Assembly: GCF_027563465.1 (NCBI RefSeq)
Contig: NZ_JAPFQA010000005.1
Coordinates: forward strand, 124,001 to 188,000
From: Mesorhizobium qingshengii
GTDB taxonomy: Bacteria > Pseudomonadota > Alphaproteobacteria > Rhizobiales > Rhizobiaceae
Reading direction: 5' to 3'
Length of the DNA: 64,000 nucleotides
Under the pieces are notes generated by a model. It was not told where the DNA came from. It did no database searches and saw nothing but the letters and a program-made list of their open reading frames with translations. Shown here piece after piece: positions 36,498 to 43,913 of the stretch. Each line of letters begins with the position of its first letter. Within the stretch, counting starts at the first letter, position 1. The translations under genes were made by a program, and so were the position numbers.

Positions 36498-37241
36498 TCA
36501 GCCGGGATTGCTTGCGAAGCCGGCCACCATTGCCTCGACATCGGCGCGCGCCGCGTCCAGCGCGTCCTGGCTGCGGGCACGCACGACCAGTTCGGTCCAG
36601 AACTTGCCATCGCCATATTTCGGGTAGGAGCCGATGATCGTGTCCGGATGCGCCTTCTGGATGTCGCCCAGCGGCCCGCCGATGAGGCCTTCGCCGAACG
36701 GACAGTGCACGGTTGCCGACAGCATCTTGGTGCCGGCCTTCAGCGTCGGCACGACATTGTCGAGCATGGCCTGGAAAATCGACGGCACGCCGGCCATGAC
36801 ATGGACGTTGCCGATCCGGAAACCGGGCGCGACGGACACCGGATTGACGATGAGATCGGCGCCGCGCGGCATCCGCGCCATGCGCTTGCGGGCCTCGGTG
36901 TATTCGATGCCGCGCGCGGCGTAGCTTGCCTCCAGCAAGGCATAGGCCTTGGCATGGTACTCGCAAGGCACGCCGAAGGCCTTGGAAATCGAATCGGCGG
37001 TGATGTCGTCGTGGGTCGGGCCGATGCCGCCGGTGGTGAACACATAAGTGTAGCGTGCGCGCACGGCATTCACCGCCGCGACGATCTCGTCTTCCTCGTC
37101 CGGAACGATGCGCACCTCCTTCAGGTCGATACCGATCGCCGTCATGATGTCGGCAAGATGGCCGATGTTCCTGTCCTTGGTGCGGCCGGACAGAATCTCG
37201 TCACCGATGACGAGCATGGCGGCGGTAACGATTTCGGGCAT
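36498..37241 (-). CDS. CinA-like molybdopterin-binding domain protein
   Basis: 247 residues from ATG 37241 (CCGGAG upstream). It is the N-terminal MoCF-type domain of CinA: AAMLVIGDEILSGRTKDRN, FTTGGIGPTHDDIT, MAGVPSIFQAMLD. The C-terminal amidohydrolase domain of full CinA is absent, as in short family members; residues near the end (GPLGDIQKAHPDTIIGSYPK) complete the family. Function is unclear; it may act on nucleotide or flavin-type metabolites. Confidence 0.92.
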   Translation of the reverse strand: MPEIVTAAMLVIGDEILSGRTKDRNIGHLADIMTAIGIDLKEVRIVPDEEDEIVAAVNAVRARYTYVFTTGGIGPTHDDITADSISKAFGVPCEYHAKAYALLEASYAARGIEYTEARKRMARMPRGADLIVNPVSVAPGFRIGNVHVMAGVPSIFQAMLDNVVPTLKAGTKMLSATVHCPFGEGLIGGPLGDIQKAHPDTIIGSYPKYGDGKFWTELVVRARSQDALDAARADVEAMVAGFASNPG

Positions 37242-37373
37242 GGAAGGCTCCGGAGGGACGGTCCAAGTCAGATAGCGCGCCAAGGCGGCGGCCGCAATGC
37301 CGCCCGTTTCGATGCAAGGTTGCGGCACGACCGGATGCGGCTAAGCTGACGCCGGTTCTGGCCCGGGTGAACA

Positions 37374-38381
37374 ATGCTGTTTTCGATTCTGTCGTGGCTG
37401 CTGGCCGTGCTCTTCCTGCTGGCGGTCCTTGGGATCGCCGCTCTGGTGCTGGCGACGCGGTGGATCGCGGCGAAGGCCGAAAGACTGGTGCCGCCGGTCG
37501 GAAAATTCATCGAGATAGACGGCAACCGCATCCACTATGTCGATGTGGGCGAGGGGCGGCCGATCGTCTTCCTGCACGGGCTCGGCGCCCAACTTCATCA
37601 CTTCACGTCCACCCTGTTCGGGCGGTTCGACCCGGGCTACCGGTTGATCGCGCTCGATCGTCCGGGGTCGGGCTATTCGGTGCGGGCGAGCGGCGCCACG
37701 GGCCGGCTGCCGGAACAGGCCGAGATCGTGCGGCGCTTCATCGAAACGCTGCGGCTGGAAAAGCCGCTGGTGGTCGGTCATTCCCTCGGCGGCGCCATCG
37801 CGCTGACCCTGGCCGTGGAACACCCCGAGGCGATTTCCGGCATCGCCCTGCTGGCGCCATTGACCCATCTGGAAGATGGCGCGCGCGAAAAGTTCGGCCC
37901 GCTCTACATTCCCTCACGCCTGCTGCGCCGGGTCATGGCCCATACGATGGCGGTCCCGACAGGCCTCAGATATGCGCGGCCGACCATGGAATTCATCTTC
38001 GCGCCGCAAGTGCCGCCCGCCGACTACATGGTCGCGGCAGGCGGGTGGCTCGGGCTCAGGCCGGCCCATTTCTATGCCACGTCCTCCGATGTCGTGGCGA
38101 TCGAACGCGATCTCGGCCGCATCGAGGGCCGCTATGGTGAGATCGCCATGCCGGCCGGCATTCTCTTCGGGGCGGCCGATCGCGTCATCGACATCCGCAT
38201 CCATGGCGAGCCGATGCAGGACAAGATCGAAGGGCTCGATTTCGAAGCTGTCGACGGTCTCGGCCACATGCCACAATTCGTCTGGCCGGAACGGGTCATT
38301 GCCTTCATAGAGCGCATTGCGGCCCGCGCGTTTTCCGCGCGGACACGGCCTCACGACAATTTCACTGAACCACTCGGCTGA
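37374..38381 (+). CDS. Membrane-anchored alpha/beta hydrolase
   Basis: 335 residues with an N-terminal transmembrane helix (ILSWLLAVLFLLAVLGIAAL then VLATRW). The hydrolase domain has IVFLHGLGAQLHHF, the nucleophile VVGHSLGGAIAL (Ser near 140), an Asp in FGAADRVID and the catalytic His in GLGHMPQFV. Substrate unknown; the oxyanion-side HGLG fits the epoxide hydrolase/lipase-like group. It follows a divergent CinA gene. Confidence 0.9.
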   Translation: MLFSILSWLLAVLFLLAVLGIAALVLATRWIAAKAERLVPPVGKFIEIDGNRIHYVDVGEGRPIVFLHGLGAQLHHFTSTLFGRFDPGYRLIALDRPGSGYSVRASGATGRLPEQAEIVRRFIETLRLEKPLVVGHSLGGAIALTLAVEHPEAISGIALLAPLTHLEDGAREKFGPLYIPSRLLRRVMAHTMAVPTGLRYARPTMEFIFAPQVPPADYMVAAGGWLGLRPAHFYATSSDVVAIERDLGRIEGRYGEIAMPAGILFGAADRVIDIRIHGEPMQDKIEGLDFEAVDGLGHMPQFVWPERVIAFIERIAARAFSARTRPHDNFTEPLG

Positions 38382-38439
38382 TTGCCGTGTTGTCGGCGCC
38401 CTGCCTGTCCGTCGCCGAAACCGGTCGCGGATCTCGGAT

Positions 38440-38679
38440 TCAGTCGGAGATCTCTGTCTGCGGGCGGTCCCGGCCATCGGCCAGTTCGTCGTGCCATTTG
38501 CCGTCCGCATCCTCGTACTGGATGCCGTCAGTGGCCCCGGCGACCTGCTGCTCGGCCGAAGCGATTTCGGCGGCGCGCAATGCGTCGTGATGGGTGGGAA
38601 ACGTCTCCGAGAAAGTCGCTCCGACCTTGTAGGCCCAGCCGCCGTCATGCTCGACGATCTTGTAAGTCAGCTTCGCCAT
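38440..38679 (-). CDS. DUF2188 family protein
   Basis: 79 residues from ATG 38679. TYKIVEHDGGWAYKVGATFS and FPTHHDALRAAEIAS match DUF2188, short proteins of unknown function common in rhizobia. It lies 30 bp downstream of the DUF982 gene on the same strand, so they may be an operon. Confidence 0.88.
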   Translation of the reverse strand: MAKLTYKIVEHDGGWAYKVGATFSETFPTHHDALRAAEIASAEQQVAGATDGIQYEDADGKWHDELADGRDRPQTEISD

Positions 38680-38708
38680 GAAAACCTCCGGTTGAAAGGT
38701 CCGTCTGC

Positions 38709-38987
38709 TCAATGCAGCCGGTCGTCGGGCAGTCTGTCGTCGGGCACCAGCACTTCGGATTCCTTGGCGGCTTCAATCAGCGCCCGGCGCGCATCCGCTG
38801 TGGAACGATAACCTTCCAGCACTTTGAGGCAAGTGTCGAGGGCATCACGATGTCGCTGGCCACGATTGAGCGGCCACACCGTCATCAGGCACTCCGCCGC
38901 CTCCTGGGTGCTGCGTATATGGCGATATTTGCCGACATGGCCGAGCTCGACCACGACTGGCGTTTCAAAGGGCTTTTTGTCCATCAT
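38709..38987 (-). CDS. DUF982 family protein
   Basis: 92 residues from ATG 38987 (a second ATG follows directly). PVVVELGHVGKYRHIRSTQEA, AECLMTVWPLNRGQRHRDAL and ADARRALIEAAKES match DUF982, a small cytoplasmic family abundant in Rhizobiales with no known function. It precedes the DUF2188 gene. Confidence 0.88.
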   Translation of the reverse strand: MMDKKPFETPVVVELGHVGKYRHIRSTQEAAECLMTVWPLNRGQRHRDALDTCLKVLEGYRSTADARRALIEAAKESEVLVPDDRLPDDRLH

Positions 38988-39049
38988 GGCCGCAACGCAA
39001 AGCAGCCAATTTGGTTGCAACCATGTCCTTCAGCCTGCGCCCAAACGTC

Positions 39050-39367
39050 TCAGTAGCCGCAATCGTTGCGCAGCCAGCGTGCGTTTGCCCAACCGGTCGT
39101 GCCGCCGATCTCGACTTGATACCAGTTGCCGCGCCTGTCGAAGATCTCGGTATGATCGCCATTGAACAGCTGTCCGATCATCCGCGACGACGAATTCGGC
39201 CGTGCCCGCACGGCGAGAAAACCGCTGCCAGTGGCCAGATTGTAGCGGCCGGAAAGGCCGTGCACCGTGCCTTCGCAATATTGCGCGCCGGCCGGCGTCG
39301 CCGCGCCGATCCAAAGCCCAGCCACGGCCGTCAGCGCTGCAACCGGCAAGAATGTCCTGAACGACAT
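39050..39367 (-). CDS. Exported SH3b domain protein
   Basis: 105 residues with an excellent GGAGGAG ribosome site. A signal peptide (FLPVAALTAVAGLWIGAATP) is followed by a single bacterial SH3 domain (FLAVRARPNSSSRMIGQLFN; GNWYQVEIGGTTGWANARWL). Two Cys (QYCEGT and NDC near the end) could form a disulfide. Probably periplasmic and binding to peptidoglycan or another protein. Confidence 0.88.
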   Translation of the reverse strand: MSFRTFLPVAALTAVAGLWIGAATPAGAQYCEGTVHGLSGRYNLATGSGFLAVRARPNSSSRMIGQLFNGDHTEIFDRRGNWYQVEIGGTTGWANARWLRNDCGY

Positions 39368-39497
39368 GATCTCCTCCCAAGCCTGGCCGCGCCCGCCGCG
39401 GCCTCACCCAACGTAACAGTTCGCGGACAAAATTGAAGCTGTGCAAACTATCCAGAACTGCGGGCAGGGCCGCGCTGGCGTCGGGAGGCCGGGCCGG

Positions 39498-40601
39498 TCA
39501 GCCCGCCGCCTTCATCCAGTGCTGCATCGTGGTCACCGAACGGGCTAGCTGCGGCGCCGGGTGGATTGTCTCGCTGAACGTGGCGGCCGCGCGCCATCCC
39601 CAGCGCGGGTCGGCCAGGAAGGCACGCGCCAGCCCCACCATGTCGGCGCGGCCTTCGGCGACGATTGCCTCGGCCTGCTTCGGGTCATCGATCAGGCCCA
39701 CCGCGCGGGTCGGAATGCCCGCGCCCTTGCGCACGGCTTCCGCCAGATGCACCTGGTAGCCGGGGCCGGTGGGCAATTTCTGCAACGGCGAATTGCCGCC
39801 GCTCGAGCAACAGAGATAGGCGACGCCGACGGCCTTCAACGCCTTTGCCACCTCGATCGCGTCTTCGACGTCGAAGCCGCCGTCGACCCAATCCTTCACC
39901 GACAGCCGCGCGCCGAGCATCAGCTTTGGCGTTGCCTTCCTGACCGCTTTGGCGATCTCGACGACCAGGCGCATGCGGTTCTCCAGCGAACCGCCCCAGC
40001 GGTCGGTGCGCTGGTTGGACAGGGGCGACAGGAACTGGAAGATCAGGTAGCCATGCGCGGCGTGCAGTTCGATGAAGTCGAAGCCGGCGCGCTCGGCCCG
40101 CCTTGCCGCCTCGGCGAACCGTTCGATGAGCTGCAGGATTTCCTCGTCCTCCAGCGCGCGCGGCACATTCCAGCCGGTGTCGTAAGCGATGGCCGAGGCC
40201 GAGACGGTCTGCCAGGGATCCTCGTTCGGCTGCAGCGGCCCGCCGCCTTCCCACGGCTTGCGGTTCGAGGCCTTGCGGCCCGCATGGGCAAGCTGGGTGC
40301 CGAACCTTGTGCCGGGAGCAGCGACGCGCCTGGCCGCGTCCAGCGCCCGGCGGGCGCCCGCCTCGTTGTCCTCGGAGTAAAGGCCGAGGCAGCCATGCGT
40401 GATGCGTCCGCGCCGCTCGACGTCGGTCATCTCGACCGTGACCATGCCGGCGCCGGACATGGCAAGGTTCATCCAGTGGTAGAGGTGCCAGTCGCTGGCC
40501 GAGCCGTCCTCGGCGGAATACTGGCACATCGGCGCGACGGCGATGCGATTGGGGAAGGTGAGGCCGTCAAGGGTGATCGGCTGGAAGAGCGATGCTGTCA
40601 T
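39498..40601 (-). CDS. Old yellow enzyme family NADH:flavin oxidoreductase (YqjM-like)
   Basis: 367 residues from ATG 40601. FMN-binding TIM barrel: FPNRIAVAPMCQYSAEDG, TQLAHAGRK, FIELHAAHGYLIFQFLSPLS with the His-x-x-His that binds substrate, RTDRWGGSLENRMRLV, GARLSVKDWVDGGFD, and a C-terminal GLARAFLADPRW. The Cys in APMCQYS is typical of the YqjM/thermophilic-like subclass. Reduces activated C=C bonds with NAD(P)H. Confidence 0.95.
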   Translation of the reverse strand: MTASLFQPITLDGLTFPNRIAVAPMCQYSAEDGSASDWHLYHWMNLAMSGAGMVTVEMTDVERRGRITHGCLGLYSEDNEAGARRALDAARRVAAPGTRFGTQLAHAGRKASNRKPWEGGGPLQPNEDPWQTVSASAIAYDTGWNVPRALEDEEILQLIERFAEAARRAERAGFDFIELHAAHGYLIFQFLSPLSNQRTDRWGGSLENRMRLVVEIAKAVRKATPKLMLGARLSVKDWVDGGFDVEDAIEVAKALKAVGVAYLCCSSGGNSPLQKLPTGPGYQVHLAEAVRKGAGIPTRAVGLIDDPKQAEAIVAEGRADMVGLARAFLADPRWGWRAAATFSETIHPAPQLARSVTTMQHWMKAAG

Positions 40602-40755
40602 GAAGTGAGGCTCCGGGAGGGGTAAGCCGTTATCTAGGCAATGGATCGAAGGCGCGCCAGACACGAGACGGTGAGACGCCCTTTTTGGACCGATTGCCTG
40701 CATTGCGCAAATGCCGGTTCGCGGCTACGCCTCGGCCAACAGCATGGAGACCATG

Positions 40756-41334
40756 ATGGAAGATCGCATTCGCATCCGTTCCGAGGAGGTTCTCTCCGAC
40801 GACTGGGCCGTCCTGAAGAAAACCGTCCTCGACTATCGCCGGCGGGACGGGCAGTGGGAAACGCAGATTCGCCAGACCTATGATCGTGGCGACGGCGCGG
40901 TGATCCTGCCCTACGATCCGTCGCGGTCGACCGTGCTTCTGGTGCGCCAGTTCCGTTATCCCGCCTACGTCACTGGCCACCGTGAGCCGCTGATCGAGGC
41001 CTGTGCCGGCCTGTTGGACGAAAACGATCCGGAAACCTGCATCCGCAAGGAAGCGGAGGAAGAGCTGGGCTACCGGCTGAACAACGTCGAACGGTTGTTT
41101 TCGCCCTATATGAGCCCGGGCAGCGTCACCGAACGGCTGTGGTTCTTCGTTGCCCGCTATTCACCGGCCGACCGCATCTCGGCTGGCGGCGGTGCGCCGG
41201 AAGAGGGCGAGGACATCGAGGTGCTGGAAATGCCGCTCGACGAAGCGCTGGCCGGTATTGCCGACGGCCGCATCATCGATGCCAAGACCATCATCCTGAT
41301 CCAGCATCTGAAGCTGAACCCGATCCCTGCCTGA
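40756..41334 (+). CDS. nudK: GDP-mannose pyrophosphatase NudK-like Nudix hydrolase
   Basis: 192 residues from ATG 40756, with GGAGA 5 bp upstream; ATGs at 40744 and 40753 are alternatives. It matches E. coli NudK: VYDRG-like TYDRGDGAVILPYD, VLLVRQFRYPAYV, LIEACAGLLDENDPETCIRKE then AEEELGY (Nudix box) and SPYMSPGSVTERLWFF. Hydrolyses GDP-mannose and ADP-ribose-like nucleotides in the cytoplasm. Confidence 0.92.
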   Translation: MEDRIRIRSEEVLSDDWAVLKKTVLDYRRRDGQWETQIRQTYDRGDGAVILPYDPSRSTVLLVRQFRYPAYVTGHREPLIEACAGLLDENDPETCIRKEAEEELGYRLNNVERLFSPYMSPGSVTERLWFFVARYSPADRISAGGGAPEEGEDIEVLEMPLDEALAGIADGRIIDAKTIILIQHLKLNPIPA

Positions 41335-41450
41335 ATCCCCGGATTGTTCCACGCTCCCGGCTTTCGGCCCGTCGCCGACGATTTGACTTAGAGCAATGCA
41401 GCATCGGGTCGCCGGCCGTAGAGATTGGGTTCAACCGTAGGGACGTGGAC

Positions 41451-41819
41451 ATGATTTTTCATGCAACGACCAGAAGCGCCGCGCTCGGCACGGTCGTCTC
41501 CATTCCAGCCATGGGATCCGCTCCAGTGGAAAGGGCCTCTGCCGCAAACTTGAACGAAAGCCCGATCCTGGCCGGCTTTCGGCGCTGGGAAGCGCTCAGG
41601 AATTCGATCTCTTTTGGCATCTCCGACAGCGATCTGAAGCGTGTCCACAGGAGCATGTCCGAGATCGTGGAAACCATGTTCGCAACCCCGGCCACAACCA
41701 CCCTTGAGTTCGCGGCGCAGTTCATGGTCGTTTGCAGCGGCGACGAGATCGAATACCGGCGGGCTGCCCGCGAGCTCCATGCTCACGCGCAAACCCTGGT
41801 CGGCATGCTGCCTCAGTGA
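41451..41819 (+). CDS. Hypothetical protein
   Basis: 122 residues from ATG 41451, with AGGGACGTGG upstream. It reads TRSAALGTVVSIPAMGSAPV then LRNSISFGISDSDLKRVHRS and ATTTLEFAAQFMVVCSGDEI. No family recognised. It lies on the 3'-side flank of the disrupted tRNA-Leu gene, about 200 bp away, and resembles short proteins seen in genomic islands and prophages by size and style only. Confidence 0.6.
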   Translation: MIFHATTRSAALGTVVSIPAMGSAPVERASAANLNESPILAGFRRWEALRNSISFGISDSDLKRVHRSMSEIVETMFATPATTTLEFAAQFMVVCSGDEIEYRRAARELHAHAQTLVGMLPQ

Positions 41820-42019
41820 GCGGGACCCCGCTGATTGAACGGCCATCGTGTCCGATGTCTTCGTGACCGGCGTTGCGCCCTTCCAACTCACGGAGCGCGC
41901 GGCAATCGCGCGCACACCCTGTTCGTGTCGCAATGCTCGACATGTGATGGCAGCGCCCAAAAACACCGTCGCTTCCAGGCTGCCTGAAAGTCGAACCGAC
42001 ATGTCGCAAATCGCAGCGG

Positions 42020-42071
42020 TGGTGCGGACGACGGGAATCGAACCCGTACGATCAGAGATCGAGGGATTTTA
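42020..42071 (-). pseudogene. tRNA-Leu(UAA), 3' half of a gene split in the anticodon loop
   Basis: Minus-strand 3' half: TAAAATCCCT (anticodon-loop side and 3' anticodon stem), a variable arm CGATC-TCT-GATCG, ACGGG-TTCGATT-CCCGT T-arm, acceptor CGTCCGC, discriminator A and CCA. It pairs perfectly with the 5' half 1.1 kb away at 43190-43228. Joined, they give an 86-nt canonical tRNA-Leu(UAA). As it stands neither half can make a tRNA. Confidence 0.92.
42067..42071. repeat. Target-site-type duplication, left (TTTTA)
   Basis: TTTTA, present once in the reconstructed tRNA anticodon loop and twice in the window, here and at 43190-43194. Confidence 0.8.
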
Positions 42072-42202
42072 GGTCTATTGGTCGGCGGTTCCCCTCCGGG
42101 TCAAAAGCCCGGAAAGCTGGGCCTTCGACTAGTTATTGAAGACCGTTTTTTCACACATAGCTGGGAAATTCCCACGATATTCCCACACGATCTAGCGCGC
42201 CT
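42072..42202 (-). repeat. Repeat L (left arm of the element)
   Basis: On the minus strand it runs from GGCGCGCTAGATCGTGTGGG down to CCAATAGACC at the junction. It is diverged from repeat R but aligns through GGCGCGC, ATCGTGTGGGAAT/ATCATGTGGGGAAT, AGCTTTCC/GGCTTTCC and AATAGACC/AATAGAC. It contains the stem CCGGG-TCAAAAG-CCCGG. The minus-strand WG/WE-type codons resemble the C-terminal tail of some rhizobial tyrosine recombinases, so it may be an integrase 3' end plus att arm. Confidence 0.6.
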
Positions 42203-42218
42203 GCATGTCCCATGCTCT

Positions 42219-42246
42219 TTGCAAAATCTCAAACCACACGTACATG
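42219..42246 (+). promoter_or_regulatory. Candidate promoter of the element tRNA
   Basis: TTGCAA, 16-bp spacer, TACATG, ending 10 bp before the tRNA 5' end. A plausible sigma70-type promoter. Confidence 0.35.
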
Positions 42247-42256
42247 TGCGTGCTCT

Positions 42257-42341
42257 GCGGGCGTGGTGAAATTGGTATACACACCGGACTTAAAATCCGG
42301 AGGCTTCGGCCATGCGGGTTCAAGTCCCGCCGCCCGCACCA
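42257..42341 (+). tRNA. tRNA-Leu (anticodon UAA), element-borne
   Basis: 85 nt with encoded CCA. Acceptor GCGGGCG/CGCCCGC; D-arm GTGAAATTGGTATACAC; anticodon stem CCGGA/TCCGG with loop CTTAAAA (UAA, decodes UUA and by wobble UUG); variable arm GGC-TTCG-GCC; T-arm GCGGG-TTCAAGT-CCCGC; discriminator A. All stems pair. Its sequence differs in nearly every stem from the split host tRNA, so it is not a copy. The D-loop TATAC in place of TAGAC is unusual for a rhizobial tRNA-Leu and suggests a foreign origin. Confidence 0.95.
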
Positions 42342-42356
42342 ATAGGTATCTGCTCT

Positions 42357-42926
42357 ATGCGTTTTGAATTGTTCTTCTTGGGCCGGATACCATCAGGCAA
42401 CAAAGGTGGCCCGCACCTGAACTTTGCCGTCGACTTCCGAACCCAAATGCACCACCAGCTTGTTCGCCTCTGGCAAACTAACCCCCTCCTTGATCACAAG
42501 CATTGGGTGTCTAAGCCGTACAACGAAAGCACGTGGGACGGCGTCGCGACCTTCGAGCGACACGGGCTGGACTTCGTGGTAGTGGCAAGTCAGCGCGCGT
42601 CGTTGTTCATCAGGATGGACGTCCATTTTTATGAACCCGCCGGCGTGTTGTCGGTGGCAAGCGACGTTGCCGATGTCGACAACAGGGTCAAAGTGCTGTT
42701 CGACCTTCTGAGAATACCCGATAACCCCAAACATATCCCTCCAGGGCTGCAGCCACACTACTGCCTCATGGAGGACGACCGGCTCATTTGGGAGCTAACG
42801 GTCAAGCGCCATAGGCTCCTTCGCACCTTGGAGGGAGTGGAGTACATGACACGACTTGATGTTAGCGTCCTTCCGTCTCGTGGAACGATGGGAAATTCGT
42901 CAATCGTGGACACTGCAGTCTATTAG
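42357..42926 (+). CDS. RusA-like Holliday junction resolvase/endodeoxyribonuclease-like protein
   Basis: 189 residues from ATG 42357, only 15 bp after the tRNA CCA end. The centre reads DVADVDNRVKVLFDLL and later LMEDDRLIWEL: this is the RusA arrangement D-x-D-N-x-x-K-x-x-x-D-x-L ... D-D, in which E. coli RusA uses Asp70, Asp72 and Asp91 to bind Mg2+. The N-terminal half (LFFLGRIPSGNKGG) fits the short beta-rich start of RusA-like proteins. It is longer than RusA (120 aa). Close spacing implies cotranscription with the tRNA. Family assignment rests on this motif; activity is inferred. Confidence 0.7.
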   Translation: MRFELFFLGRIPSGNKGGPHLNFAVDFRTQMHHQLVRLWQTNPLLDHKHWVSKPYNESTWDGVATFERHGLDFVVVASQRASLFIRMDVHFYEPAGVLSVASDVADVDNRVKVLFDLLRIPDNPKHIPPGLQPHYCLMEDDRLIWELTVKRHRLLRTLEGVEYMTRLDVSVLPSRGTMGNSSIVDTAVY

Positions 42927-43017
42927 CAGGCCGGTCGAACCCGTTGCCGGAGCCGAAAAGGAAAGCCGGCTCACATACTTCTCCCACACAATTCCCCACA
43001 TGATCCCTTGCGCGCCG
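42918..43017 (-). repeat. Repeat R (right internal arm of the element)
   Basis: Diverged second copy of repeat L in the same orientation. On the minus strand it runs from GGCGCGCAAGGGATCATGTG to GCTAATAGAC. It overlaps the last codons of the RusA-like gene on the other strand. It contains the stem GAGCCG-loop-CGGCTC. On the minus strand the frame MWGIVWEKYVS is similar in style to tyrosine-recombinase tails. Confidence 0.6.
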
Positions 43018-43189
43018 CAACAGTCGCTTGTGCGGGATCGTTGCACCACTGCATATAACAAACGTAGCAAAAACAGCGGGTTGACTGCACAACTTTAGGT
43101 GGCCGAAATTGCCGGCTCAACCGAGCGGTTTTGGAGCAACAATTTGGCACGTTAAGGTATTGATTTTATTGACGATGCGCCGGTCTATT

Positions 43190-43194
43190 TTTTA
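43190..43194. repeat. Target-site-type duplication, right (TTTTA)
   Basis: Second copy of TTTTA, next to GGTCTATT at 43182-43189. Confidence 0.8.
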
Positions 43195-43228
43195 AGTCCC
43201 TTGCGTCTACCAATTCCGCCACGTCCGC
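43190..43228 (-). pseudogene. tRNA-Leu(UAA), 5' half of the split gene
   Basis: Minus strand GCGGACG acceptor, TGGCGGAATTGGTAGACGC D-arm, AGGGA anticodon stem and CTTAAAA loop start, continuing into the insert as AATAGACC. It is the 5' partner of the half at 42020-42071. Confidence 0.92.
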
Positions 43229-43326
43229 AGACCACCGCTTTTCAGACGCCTGACAGAGGCCGTCAAGTCGTGATCTTGGCCGGTAGTGGGTCGCGACACC
43301 TATGGAAAGCGCGACGCTAGTGCTCG

Positions 43327-43590
43327 CTAGGGCCTGATCTCGTCGCCGCCTGCATATCTCGCCAAGTCTGCTACGGCTGCCTCGAAGGCTTCTCGTATCT
43401 CTGTCTGGCTAAAGTAATGATCCCATAACTCGGTCATCAGGTAATTCATGGCAAAAGGTAGCAAGGGAAGGTCAGGCCAAGGATTGCTGTCGTGCAGCTC
43501 ACGTAAAACGATGCCGAAATCGCAGATGGTCGTCGAAACGCGCATCTGCCATGCGTCTTTTGGGTCGTCGGGATTCATCGGTATGGTCAT
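43327..43590 (-). CDS. Hypothetical protein
   Basis: 87 residues from ATG 43590. A GTG at 43668 would add 26 codons and has AGGAGG close before it, but the spacing is only two bases. It reads MNPDDPKDAWQMRVSTTICD, FGIVLRELHDSNPWPDLPLL and FSQTEIREAFEAAVADLARY. Helical, no signal peptide, no recognised family. It is the first gene on the 5'-side flank of the disrupted tRNA. Confidence 0.6.
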   Translation of the reverse strand: MTIPMNPDDPKDAWQMRVSTTICDFGIVLRELHDSNPWPDLPLLPFAMNYLMTELWDHYFSQTEIREAFEAAVADLARYAGGDEIRP

Positions 43591-43913
43591 GCTGCGTATC
43601 TCAGCAGCATTTCTCGCTTTTGCGCAACGAGCACTTAAGGCAACCGCAATAAATTCAAACTGACCCACTACCTCCTGGCCACGCCTGAACGCGCAAACCA
43701 GACCGGGTGGCGTGGTTATGCTGGCGTGATCACGGAATTACGCGCGCCGCAGGCACCGCTAAGATGTCGCTTGGCGGATCGGACCCGCCAAGGCCGGCGC
43801 TTCTCAGGCCCAACCCAATCCCCCCGCCCACTGGGGGCGTCGGCCGCTCCCTTCCGCCGAGATGGCCCATCGAGCCACGGCCGTGGCCGGTGGCGTCACG
43901 CTGCCGGTGAGGT

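Larger units (their letters stand above)
42072..43189. mobile_element. 1118-bp insertion in tRNA-Leu(UAA) carrying its own tRNA-Leu(UAA) and a RusA-like gene
   Basis: The insert begins GGTCTATT at 42072 and ends GGTCTATT at 43189, flanked by TTTTA on both sides; removing it and one TTTTA restores a perfect tRNA-Leu gene. Contents in order: left repeat L (42072-42202), candidate promoter, tRNA-Leu(UAA) (42257-42341), RusA-like CDS (42357-42926), right repeat R (42918-43017), and 170 bp with no gene. No integrase, transposase or inverted terminal repeats are seen. Ends do not fit a group I or II intron (no terminal G; no GUGYG start) and the cargo is antisense to the split tRNA. It is best read as an integrated non-autonomous element. 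Confidence 0.85.

Noticed and set aside
42862..43092. Minus-strand 76-codon frame in the element's right part
   Set aside because: Overlaps repeat R and the 3' end of the RusA-like gene, with no ribosome site; the apparent integrase-tail similarity lies in another frame.
42020..43228. Self-splicing intron in tRNA-Leu(UAA)
   Set aside because: tRNA-Leu(UAA) is a classic group I intron site, but the insert would not end in G before either possible 3' exon, does not start GUGYG as a group II intron, its gene and second tRNA are on the opposite strand, and I see no recognisable P-Q-R-S core in the minus-strand sequence.
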